Of a DNA stretch of 5,347 bases, positions 1 to 4,907 are shown one piece after another. The DNA is from an uncultured Atopobium sp. (lineage in GTDB: Bacteria > Actinomycetota > Coriobacteriia > Coriobacteriales > Atopobiaceae): positions 1-5,347 of the forward strand of contig CAMPCT010000156.1 in NCBI GenBank assembly GCA_946647055.1. The letters run 5' to 3'. A program made the position numbers and the translations under genes. The notes below the pieces were generated by a model. It did not search any database and was not told the DNA's origin. It saw only the letters and a program-made list of their open reading frames with translations. The stretch's first letter is position 1; every line of letters starts with the position of its first letter.

Positions 1-304
1 AACAATATATATCGCGATTAGGATTGATTTGGTTCACGAGCGGAACGATGTTCTCGACCGGAACCCCGTTGTCCTTCGCGATGCCCTCGATCGCGAGCGC
101 GTCGTCGCAGTCGATCAACAGGGCCACGCCGCAGCTGGAACGGGCCTGCCGCGGCGTGGTCGAAATGCGGGCGCCGAGTCCGTTGCCACGCACCAGCCCG
201 TAGAGCTCCATTGCGTCGGTGTGGCTCGAGAACAGCACGTAGCAGTCGATCCGCTTGTCGGGGTTGTCTCTACGTGTCTGCTCTATGCGCTCGCTCAGTT
301 CCAT
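1..304 (-). CDS. DUF3343 protein, putative thiol (Se/S) carrier, 3' end off window
   Basis: The reading frame starts at the ATG at 304-302 and stays open for 101 codons to the left edge, so the C-terminus is missing. Residues about 20-63 carry the DUF3343 pattern: YVLFSSHTDA (22-31), a TPR triplet (50-52) and SSCG with Cys58. These align without gaps to the second DUF3343 protein of the window (4908-5156), with 14 identities over 40 positions by hand count. This copy has an N-terminal extension of about 20 residues and at least 35 residues after the core, so it is longer than the usual DUF3343 protein of about 80 residues. The family is tied by genome context to selenium/sulfur metabolism, and the invariant Cys is presumed to carry a persulfide or perselenide; no reaction is proven. 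It lies 49 nt after the reductase gene and is probably cotranscribed. The start has no Shine-Dalgarno at normal distance (see the hairpin entry). Confidence 0.8.
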   Translation of the reverse strand, partial: MELSERIEQTRRDNPDKRIDCYVLFSSHTDAMELYGLVRGNGLGARISTTPRQARSSCGVALLIDCDDALAIEGIAKDNGVPVENIVPLVNQINPNRDIYC

Positions 305-312
305 CGCACTGT

Positions 313-346
313 GGCCGCCAGGCGTCCTGGCGGCCCGTCGCCTCCT
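313..346 (-). promoter_or_regulatory. Intercistronic hairpin between a distant Shine-Dalgarno and the DUF3343 start
   Basis: Read on the minus strand, AGGAGG (346-341) follows the reductase stop by a few bases. It is then separated from the DUF3343 ATG at 304 by 36 nt. Between them is a perfect 10-bp stem, GGCCGCCAGG (335-326) pairing with CCTGGCGGCC (322-313), with a 3-nt loop. When folded, only 5 plus 8 unpaired bases remain between AGGAGG and ATG. No T-run follows, so it is not a standard terminator. I infer that the hairpin brings the ribosome site to the start, or that it shapes mRNA stability between the two genes. Confidence 0.6.
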
Positions 347-353
347 CGTGGTT

Positions 354-1631
354 CTAGCCAAGCATCTCGACGAAGGCCTCGACGCGGGTGCGCAGCTGGC
401 CGGCGTCGTTGTCGGTGTAGTCGGTCTCGATGTCGAGCACCGGGATGCCGGCTTCCTCGAGGGCGCGCTCGAGCGCGGGGGCCTCGGTCTTGAACGTCGT
501 GCAGAACTTCAGGTTCGTGTTGATGACGCCGTCCACATTGTAGGCCTTGGCCAGCTCGATGACCTCGTCGATGCGCGCCTTGTTCGGCGTGAAGCAGGCG
601 CAGTTGATCTTCATGTAGCGCTCGGCCAGGGCCTGGTACATGCCCTCGAGCGTGGTCTGGGACTCGTCCACCAGGTTGGTGAAGAACTTGGTGCCGGTGC
701 AGTTCTCCTCGCAGACGATGGCGGCGCCGGAGGTCTCGATGATGTGGTGCAGCTTCCAGTTGGGGATGGCGAGCGGGGTGCCGGTGAGCAGGATGCGCTT
801 GGTGCCCTTGGGGAACACGCTCACGCCGTCGACGATGCGCTGCTCGAGCTCGTCGGCCAGGTTGTTGGCCATCTGGGCGCAGCGGACCGGGTCGTCGAAG
901 AAGGCGATCTGCATCATGAGCAGGGCGTCGGTGCCCGAGATGGGGATGACGTCGGAGTTCTTGCGGGTCTCGTACACGCGGGCGAGGGCGCGGCGGCGCT
1001 CGTTGATGACCTTGATGGACTCGGCCAGCTTCTCGACGGTGATCTCGTTGCCGGTGACCTCCTCGACGTTCGCCTTGAACAGGGCGATCTCCTCTGCGAA
1101 GGCAGCGACGTCCTGCGGGCGCTTCATCTGCGGCAGGTTCATGATGTACATGGGCACGTCCTTGGCCATGATCTCGTACATCTTCTTCTTGCCGTCGCAG
1201 GTGGTCTCGCCCACGATCTGGTCGACGATGCGGAAGAACGGGCAGGTCTTGCCCATGCGGGCGCCGAGCGACGCCTTGATGAGCGGGCACATGTCGGCAG
1301 GCAGGTACTTCTCGCCCTCGGGGACCCAGAACTGGGAGCCGCCGCACAGGCCGGTCACGATGCCGTCGCCCGCGATGACGACCTCATCGGGAACGTAGGT
1401 GCAGAAGGTGCCAAAGACCTTGCGGCCCTTGGCCTGCTCGTCGACGAGCTCCTGCGGGCGGATGCCGTGGACGTCGGCCACGACCATGTCCCAGAACGCC
1501 ATGCCCTCGGGGCGGTTCTCCTGCGAAAGGAACACGTCGCCAAATGCCTGCGGAAGCACCGCACACAGCTGGTCGTGGGTCTCGAGGTCCATGCCGAGGT
1601 TGTCCCACAGGATATGACGATCGACTGCCAT
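354..1631 (-). CDS. Double-cubane-cluster anaerobic reductase (2-hydroxyacyl-CoA dehydratase superfamily, YjiM-like)
   Basis: This 425-aa protein matches the family of ATP-dependent double-cubane [8Fe-9S] reductases, relatives of HgdB/C and E. coli YjiM, along its whole length. Visible marks are GDGIVTGLCGG (88-98), DMCPLIK (113-119), GKTCPFF (127-133), GETTCDGKKK (141-150), MDL-like MNLPQMKRP (164-172), IPNWKLHHIIETSG (289-302), EENCTGTKFF (308-317), INCACF (342-347) and the ending DAGQLRTRVEAFVEM (409-423). Candidate cluster ligands are Cys77, 115 and 145 in the first half and Cys311, 346 and 377 in the second; this assignment is inferred. Known members take electrons from a BadF/YjiL-type ATPase activator and reduce small molecules in vitro; the natural substrate is unknown. 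No activator is in the window, so it may lie beyond the left edge. The ATG at 1631 is preceded by AGAGGGA, a modest ribosome site at 6-nt spacing. A true dehydratase subunit is less likely. Confidence 0.88.
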   Translation of the reverse strand: MAVDRHILWDNLGMDLETHDQLCAVLPQAFGDVFLSQENRPEGMAFWDMVVADVHGIRPQELVDEQAKGRKVFGTFCTYVPDEVVIAGDGIVTGLCGGSQFWVPEGEKYLPADMCPLIKASLGARMGKTCPFFRIVDQIVGETTCDGKKKMYEIMAKDVPMYIMNLPQMKRPQDVAAFAEEIALFKANVEEVTGNEITVEKLAESIKVINERRRALARVYETRKNSDVIPISGTDALLMMQIAFFDDPVRCAQMANNLADELEQRIVDGVSVFPKGTKRILLTGTPLAIPNWKLHHIIETSGAAIVCEENCTGTKFFTNLVDESQTTLEGMYQALAERYMKINCACFTPNKARIDEVIELAKAYNVDGVINTNLKFCTTFKTEAPALERALEEAGIPVLDIETDYTDNDAGQLRTRVEAFVEMLG

Positions 1632-1675
1632 ATTGATCCCTCTCTCTCGTTCATCACGCTTCGGTATTTGGTTGC

Positions 1676-1717
1676 ATGCAGAAGGAGCCGTTCCAGACGG
1701 AACGAATGCAGAAGGAG
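1676..1717. repeat. 12-bp direct repeat, period 30 bp, in the reductase leader
   Basis: ATGCAGAAGGAG occurs exactly at 1676-1687 and 1706-1717. Transcribed leftward it reads CTCCTTCTGCAT, so the reductase leader contains two CUCCUUCU blocks that resemble the 16S rRNA anti-Shine-Dalgarno. UCCUUCU of either copy can pair over 7 bp (one G-U) with the AGAGGGA ribosome site of the reductase gene. The spacing of nearly three helical turns would also suit a DNA-binding dimer. Confidence 0.7.
1689..1704. repeat. Inverted repeat CGTTCC-AGAC-GGAACG between the two direct-repeat copies
   Basis: Six-base arms CGTTCC (1689-1694) and GGAACG (1699-1704) flank a 4-nt spacer. The element lies between the two copies of the 12-bp repeat, in the transcribed leader of the reductase gene. 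It may be an operator half-site pair or a small RNA hairpin. Confidence 0.45.
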
Positions 1718-1788
1718 GACATTCCGTTTGCAGATCGCCAGCGGTTGCAGAGTCCGCATCGCGAATGGAGAATGCCTAAAACATACGT

Positions 1789-1817
1789 ATTGTAACGCAA
1801 CGGCAATGGTGTGTCCG
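1789..1817 (-). promoter_or_regulatory. Sigma70-type promoter for the reductase-DUF3343 operon
   Basis: On the minus strand, a -35 box CGGACA (1817-1812, 4 of 6 matches) is 17 bp from a -10 box TACAAT (1794-1789, 5 of 6 matches). Transcription would start near 1782 and give a leader of about 150 nt that includes the 12-bp repeats and the inverted repeat. Confidence 0.55.
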
Positions 1818-1820
1818 AAT

Positions 1821-1845
1821 CGGATGGCCGGTGAATCCGCATCCG
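1821..1845. promoter_or_regulatory. Inverted repeat CGGATG-N13-CATCCG between the divergent promoters
   Basis: The arms CGGATG (1821-1826) and CATCCG (1840-1845) are exact inverse complements with centres 19 bp apart. They fill most of the 44-bp space between the two divergent -35 boxes (1817 and 1862). This is where a regulator shared by both transcription units could bind. No regulator gene is in the window. Confidence 0.4.
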
Positions 1846-1861
1846 GTAGGGTGGGAGGCGC

Positions 1862-1889
1862 TTGTCCGGAGACGATTTGTTGCTACTAT
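1862..1889 (+). promoter_or_regulatory. Extended -10 promoter for the glycosyltransferase gene
   Basis: TTGTCC (1862-1867) is separated by 16 bp from TACTAT (1884-1889), which is preceded by TGC and so gives an extended -10 (TGCTACTAT). The start would be near 1896, leaving a leader of about 43 nt to the ATG at 1939. Confidence 0.65.
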
Positions 1890-1938
1890 CGTTGGAACCC
1901 AAACGATGCCTCGCGGCAGCGACCAAGAAGGAGACGGG

Positions 1939-3156
1939 ATGAACATCCTCCACGTGAGCGCCCAGCGGCCTGACAGCACGGGGAGCGGCGTGTACCTCAG
2001 GGAGACGGTGGGTGCCCTCGCCGCCCTGGGACATCGCCAGGCCGTCGTCGCAGGCGTCAGCATGGACGACGTCTCGCCCTTCCCCCACGACGTGCTCTTC
2101 GAGCCGGTCCGCTTTGGCGGCGAGGAGCTGCCGTTTCCCGTGGTGGGCATGTCCGACGTCATGCCCTATCCCTCGACACGCTACCGCGACCTGACGCCCG
2201 AGATGGTCGCCCGCTTCAGGGCCGCCTTCACGAAGGCGTTCGACCATGTGTTTGCGCAGTTCAAGCCCGACATCGTCATATGCCACCACCTGTACCTCGT
2301 GTGCAGCGTGCTGGCCGCGTGGTTCGAGCGCCATCCCGAGGACCGCGCCCGCTGCTCCTTCCGCGGGGTGTGCCACAACACCGACCTGCGCCAGTACGAG
2401 TCGCACGGGCTCGAGCGCGAGGCCATCAACCGCGCAGCGCGCTCCCTCGACGTGGTGCTGGCACTCCACGACGCACAGGCGGCCGAGATATCGTCGATCC
2501 ACGGCATCGACCCCGCGCGCGTCCGCGTGAACGGCATCGGCTTCAACGACCAGCTGTTCGTGACGGACCCCGAGCGGCATGCATCAGCCGCGGGGCGTCT
2601 CGTCTACGTTGGCAAGCTCTGGAAGCAGAAGGGGCTCATGGAGCTGTTCGATGCCCTGGACCTCCTCCCCGACCCCGCCGGACGCGACGTGCGCCTCGAC
2701 CTTGTCGGGGGTTACAGCAACGAGGCCGAGCGCGACGAGATAGTCGCTCGCGCGGGGTCCTGCCGGGTACCGTCGAGCTTCCTGGGCCAGATGGGCCAGG
2801 AAGGGGTGCGGGACCGCTACCAGCAGTCCGACGTGTTCGTGCTGCCCTCCTTCTCGGAGGGGCTGCCCCTCGTGAGCGTCGAGGCCCTGGCCTGCGGCTG
2901 CAAGGTGGTCATGACCGACCTCCCCGGCATCCGCGCCTGGTTCGAGCGGTATGCCCCCGACGCACCCGTCTGGCTCGTGGGGCTTCCGGAGCTCGTCTGG
3001 GACGGCTCCTGGACGATCGCTGACGACGAGTCCCGAGCGCGCTTCGTGCGTGACCTCGCAGATGCCCTGGACGAGGCACTTGCCGCCGACGAGCGGCCCT
3101 GCGACCTTTCGCGTCTTTCCTGGGATGCCCTCGCCAAGCGCCTCATTGCCAAATAG
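1939..3156 (+). CDS. Glycosyltransferase, GT-B fold, group 1 / GT4-like
   Basis: This 405-aa protein has the two-domain layout of retaining GT-B enzymes. The N-terminal Rossmann half opens with MNILHVSAQRP followed by GSGVYLRETVGALAALGH (15-32), the usual acceptor-side start. The C-terminal half starts at LVYVGKLWKQKG (221-232), where basic residues contact the nucleotide-sugar phosphates. It carries the family E-x7-E motif, EGLPLVSVE with Glu307 and Glu315, after DVFVLPSFS (298-306). No signal peptide or membrane segment is visible, so it is probably cytosolic or peripheral. An in-frame GTG/ATG further upstream is possible, but the ATG at 1939 has AAGGAG 5 nt before it and lies just after the promoter, so I prefer it. 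Donor and acceptor cannot be read from sequence. It stands alone between the reductase cluster and the yedE cluster. No poly-T terminator follows, so readthrough into the yedE leader is possible. Confidence 0.85.
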   Translation: MNILHVSAQRPDSTGSGVYLRETVGALAALGHRQAVVAGVSMDDVSPFPHDVLFEPVRFGGEELPFPVVGMSDVMPYPSTRYRDLTPEMVARFRAAFTKAFDHVFAQFKPDIVICHHLYLVCSVLAAWFERHPEDRARCSFRGVCHNTDLRQYESHGLEREAINRAARSLDVVLALHDAQAAEISSIHGIDPARVRVNGIGFNDQLFVTDPERHASAAGRLVYVGKLWKQKGLMELFDALDLLPDPAGRDVRLDLVGGYSNEAERDEIVARAGSCRVPSSFLGQMGQEGVRDRYQQSDVFVLPSFSEGLPLVSVEALACGCKVVMTDLPGIRAWFERYAPDAPVWLVGLPELVWDGSWTIADDESRARFVRDLADALDEALAADERPCDLSRLSWDALAKRLIAK

Positions 3157-3157
3157 C

Positions 3158-3187
3158 GTGGCATCTCAAAGTCCGTCGTGGTATATT
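3158..3187 (+). promoter_or_regulatory. Promoter upstream of the yedE leader
   Basis: TATATT (3182-3187, 5 of 6) is preceded at 18 bp by GTGGCA (3158-3163, 4 of 6). It begins directly after the glycosyltransferase stop codon. Transcription would start near 3193-3195, about 272 nt before the yedE ATG. Confidence 0.5.
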
Positions 3188-3191
3188 CTTC

Positions 3192-3440
3192 GGGTCGAAT
3201 AACTCCTGCCCTCTGCACACAGGAGGTCCGGGAACGCAGGCCGTCCGCTGTCTGCGAGCCTACCCGGAATGATCGGCTCCATCATCCCGAGCGTGCCCCA
3301 AGGCACGCTCGGTGCCTGTCGGGCCCTTCCTCTGCCTTGTGGACCCGGGGCGAGCACGGTCGGTTTGCGCCGACGATCCGCTTGCGCATAGTCTGCGTGC
3401 GCCATCCGCTGTCGGCGCTCGGTCGGGCCCGTCTTCTGCG
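3192..3440 (+). ncRNA. Structured 5' leader or small RNA upstream of yedE, class unknown
   Basis: No credible gene lies in 3157-3466. The stretch instead holds four hairpins with almost no bases between them. H1: CTCCTG (3203-3208) with CAGGAG (3220-3225). H2: TCCGGG (3227-3232) with CCCGGA (3263-3268), enclosing CGCAG (3235-3239) with CTGCG (3252-3256). H3: ATGAT (3269-3273) with ATCAT (3281-3285). H4: a perfect 11-bp stem 3287-3297 with 3302-3312, loop CCAA. GGGTC (3192-3196) can pair with GACCC (3342-3346) and close all four into a multibranch unit. Further on, GCGCCGAC (3367-3374) can pair with GTCGGCGC (3411-3418) or, alternatively, CCGAC (3370-3374) with GTCGG (3359-3363). I recognise no riboswitch, 6S, SRP or tRNA signature. 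It could be a cis-regulatory leader for selenium/sulfur uptake or an independent RNA. Confidence 0.5.
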
Positions 3441-3466
3441 ACGTGCCCCCTCAGGAGAAGGTTGAT

Positions 3467-4567
3467 ATGGAATTCCTCAACACGAAGAAGGGCCTCGTCG
3501 TCGCAGGCCTCGTCATTGGCGCGCTGACCGCGGTCCTCGCCGCCACGGGCAACCCGGGCAACATGGCCATCTGCGCCGCCTGCTTCATCCGTGACATCGC
3601 AGGCTCGCTGTACCTGCACACGGCTCCCCCCGTCCAGTACTTCAGGCCCGAGATCGTCGGCTTCATCTGCGGTTCGTTCCTCATCGCGGTCGCGACCAAG
3701 GAGTACCGCTCCACCGCGGGTTCCTCTCCCATGATCCGCTTCGTGCTCGGCTTCATCATCATGATCGGCTCCCTGGTCTTCCTGGGCTGCCCCCTGCGCA
3801 TGGTCATCCGCATGAGCGCCGGCGACCTCAACGCGTACGTCGCGTTCGTGGGCATCATCTGCGGCGCCATCACCGGTGCCATCTTCCTCAAGAAGGGCTA
3901 CTCCCTGGGCCGCGAGTATGACACCAACAAGGCTGCCGGCGCGACGCTTCCCATCGCCATGGCCGTCCTGCTCGTCATCGGCCTTGCCACCGGCCTGTAC
4001 GCCGTCAGCGAGAAGGGCCCCGGCTCGATGCACGCCCCCGTCTTCCTCGCCCTGGCCATCGCCCTCGTCATCGGCGCCGTCGCCCAGAAGACCCGCATCT
4101 GCTTCGTCGGTGGCATCCGCAACACGTTCCTCATGCAGGACTACTCGCTGCTGCTCCCCATCGTCGGCATCTTCGTCTCCATGCTCGTCTACAACATCGC
4201 CACCGGTCACTTCAACCTGAGCTTTGACGGCCAGCCCATCGCCCACTCCCAGCACATCTGGAACTTCCTGGGCATGTACACCGTCGGCTTCGCCGGCGTG
4301 CTTGCCGGCGGCTGCCCGCTGCGTCAGATGATCCTGGCCGGCCAGGGCTCCTGCGACTCCGCCGTCACCTTCCTCGGCATGCTCGTGGGTGCCGCGTTCG
4401 CCCACAACTTCGGCCTCGCCGGCGCCGCTGCCGCCGCCGCGACCGCTGACACCCCGGCCGTCGCCGGAGGCCCCGCCCCCGCCGGCCAGGTTGCCCTGAT
4501 CGCCTGCATCGTCATCCTGTTCGTCATCGCCGCGACCAACCTGCGCGCCAAGAAGAAGGCCGCCTAA
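3467..4567 (+). CDS. yedE: YedE-type (YeeE/YedE family) membrane transporter, putative selenium/sulfur species importer
   Basis: This 366-aa integral membrane protein has about nine or ten hydrophobic segments by eye (near 9-27, 62-78, 90-107, 122-141, 160-180, 188-206, 226-245, 266-282, 299-320, 341-358). It shows the paired family motifs: GNMAICAACFIRD (31-43), GCPLRM (107-112), KTRICFVGGIRN (208-219) and GGCPLRQ (281-287). The repetition shows the internal two-fold repeat of the family. Cys36, Cys39, Cys108, Cys212 and Cys283 are candidates for the thiol relay. In the related YeeE transporter, conserved cysteines pass thiosulfate through the membrane. YedE members that travel with YedF and DUF3343 are thought to handle selenium, but their substrate is unproven. 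The ATG at 3467 has AGGAG at 3453-3457; a GTG at 3443 lies before that site and is rejected. A flexible Ala/Pro/Gly-rich stretch (318-341) precedes the last helix. It heads a three-gene operon. Confidence 0.9.
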   Translation: MEFLNTKKGLVVAGLVIGALTAVLAATGNPGNMAICAACFIRDIAGSLYLHTAPPVQYFRPEIVGFICGSFLIAVATKEYRSTAGSSPMIRFVLGFIIMIGSLVFLGCPLRMVIRMSAGDLNAYVAFVGIICGAITGAIFLKKGYSLGREYDTNKAAGATLPIAMAVLLVIGLATGLYAVSEKGPGSMHAPVFLALAIALVIGAVAQKTRICFVGGIRNTFLMQDYSLLLPIVGIFVSMLVYNIATGHFNLSFDGQPIAHSQHIWNFLGMYTVGFAGVLAGGCPLRQMILAGQGSCDSAVTFLGMLVGAAFAHNFGLAGAAAAAATADTPAVAGGPAPAGQVALIACIVILFVIAATNLRAKKKAA

Positions 4568-4578
4568 CCAGATGACAC

Positions 4579-4629
4579 CCCGTCCGCACGAGCGGCGGGC
4601 ACGACACCAGCAAGGGGCATGCCGCCCCT
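4579..4629 (+). promoter_or_regulatory. Two intercistronic hairpins between yedE and the TusA-like gene
   Basis: The 78-nt gap holds a hairpin at 4579-4599 (CCCG-T-CCGC, loop ACGA, GCGGCGGG; 8 bp with one bulged T) and a second at 4613-4629 (AGGGGC, loop ATGCC, GCCCCT). Neither has a T-run, so I infer mRNA processing or stabilisation, not termination. AAGG (4636-4639) follows as the ribosome site of the next gene. Confidence 0.5.
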
Positions 4630-4645
4630 GGAAAGAAGGTTTGGA

Positions 4646-4852
4646 ATGCAGACAATTGACGCACGTGGCCTCTCGTGCCCCGAGCCGGCCATGATGATGT
4701 ACGAGGCGCTGGACGAGTTCCCCAACGAGCCCTTCAAGTTCCTCGTCAGCTCCGCGACGTCGAAGGTGAACGTCACCGAGGCGGCCACGCGCAAGAAGCG
4801 CGAGGTCTCGGTCGAGCGCGACGGCGACGACTTCGTCATCACCGTCAAGTAA
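4646..4852 (+). CDS. TusA/SirA-like sulfur (selenium) carrier, single-domain YedF-type
   Basis: This 68-aa protein is a whole TusA-fold domain. It begins MQTIDARGLSCPEPAMMMYEAL, where DARGLSCPEP (5-14) is the family motif and Cys11 is the residue that carries a persulfide in TusA. It then runs through the expected alpha/beta pattern and ends with the strand FVITVK. YedF proteins of selenium clusters normally join this domain to a C-terminal DsrE-like part (about 200 aa in all); here the stop comes directly after the TusA domain, so it is the minimal form. Its place directly after yedE suggests that it takes the imported sulfur or selenium species on the cytosolic side. An upstream in-frame ATG at 4619 would fall in the loop of a hairpin, while the ATG at 4646 has AAGG 6 nt before it, so I chose the latter. 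A tRNA-thiolation TusA cannot be excluded, but the context argues against it. Confidence 0.87.
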   Translation: MQTIDARGLSCPEPAMMMYEALDEFPNEPFKFLVSSATSKVNVTEAATRKKREVSVERDGDDFVITVK

Positions 4853-4866
4853 CTACCGTGTGAGCC

Positions 4867-4891
4867 GGGCGGGGCATCACGTCTCCCGCCC
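4867..4891 (+). promoter_or_regulatory. Intercistronic hairpin before the second DUF3343 gene
   Basis: GGGCGGG (4867-4873) pairs perfectly with CCCGCCC (4885-4891), plus a G-T pair inside, leaving a 9-nt loop. It ends 1 nt before the ribosome site AGGAGAAGG (4893-4901). No T-run follows. It fits the pattern of a hairpin in each gap of this operon. Confidence 0.5.
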
Positions 4892-4907
4892 CAGGAGAAG
4901 GTCGACC

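Noticed and set aside
1676..1795. 39-codon small frame in which the 12-bp repeat gives MQKE twice, ten codons apart
   Set aside because: No Shine-Dalgarno precedes either ATG and no promoter points this way upstream of it. The in-frame period follows simply from the repeat length of 30 bp.
255..1973. 572-codon plus-strand frame opposite the reductase gene
   Set aside because: It is the antisense frame of a strongly recognisable protein. Its translation is low-complexity (Leu/Val/Gly/Asp/His) with no motif, as expected opposite GC-rich codons.
1728..1973. Cys-rich tail of that frame with a TTG start 9 nt after AAGGAGG
   Set aside because: It reads seven scattered Cys followed by an Arg-rich end that overlaps the glycosyltransferase start. 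The glycosyltransferase promoter lies inside it and no family is recognisable. Most likely chance, though the ribosome site is good.
3287..3312. 11-bp hairpin as the terminator of the glycosyltransferase gene
   Set aside because: No T-run follows, and it lies 130 nt after the stop, downstream of a promoter and within a chain of other hairpins.
3178..3465. Short plus-strand frames in the yedE leader, and AGGAGG at 3221-3226 as a ribosome site
   Set aside because: No ATG, GTG or TTG lies 5-12 nt after AGGAGG, and that sequence is tied up in a hairpin. The frames have no recognisable content.
3157..3466. tRNA-Sec (selC), SRP RNA or a known riboswitch in the leader
   Set aside because: I looked for a T-arm GGTTCGA, a UCA anticodon loop with stem, the SRP apical motif, and the cobalamin, SAM, TPP, c-di-GMP and fluoride core motifs on sight, and found no convincing match.
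3260..4405. 381-codon minus-strand frame opposite yedE
   Set aside because: Antisense shadow of a clear membrane protein; the translation is Gly/Asp/Glu/His-rich with no domain.
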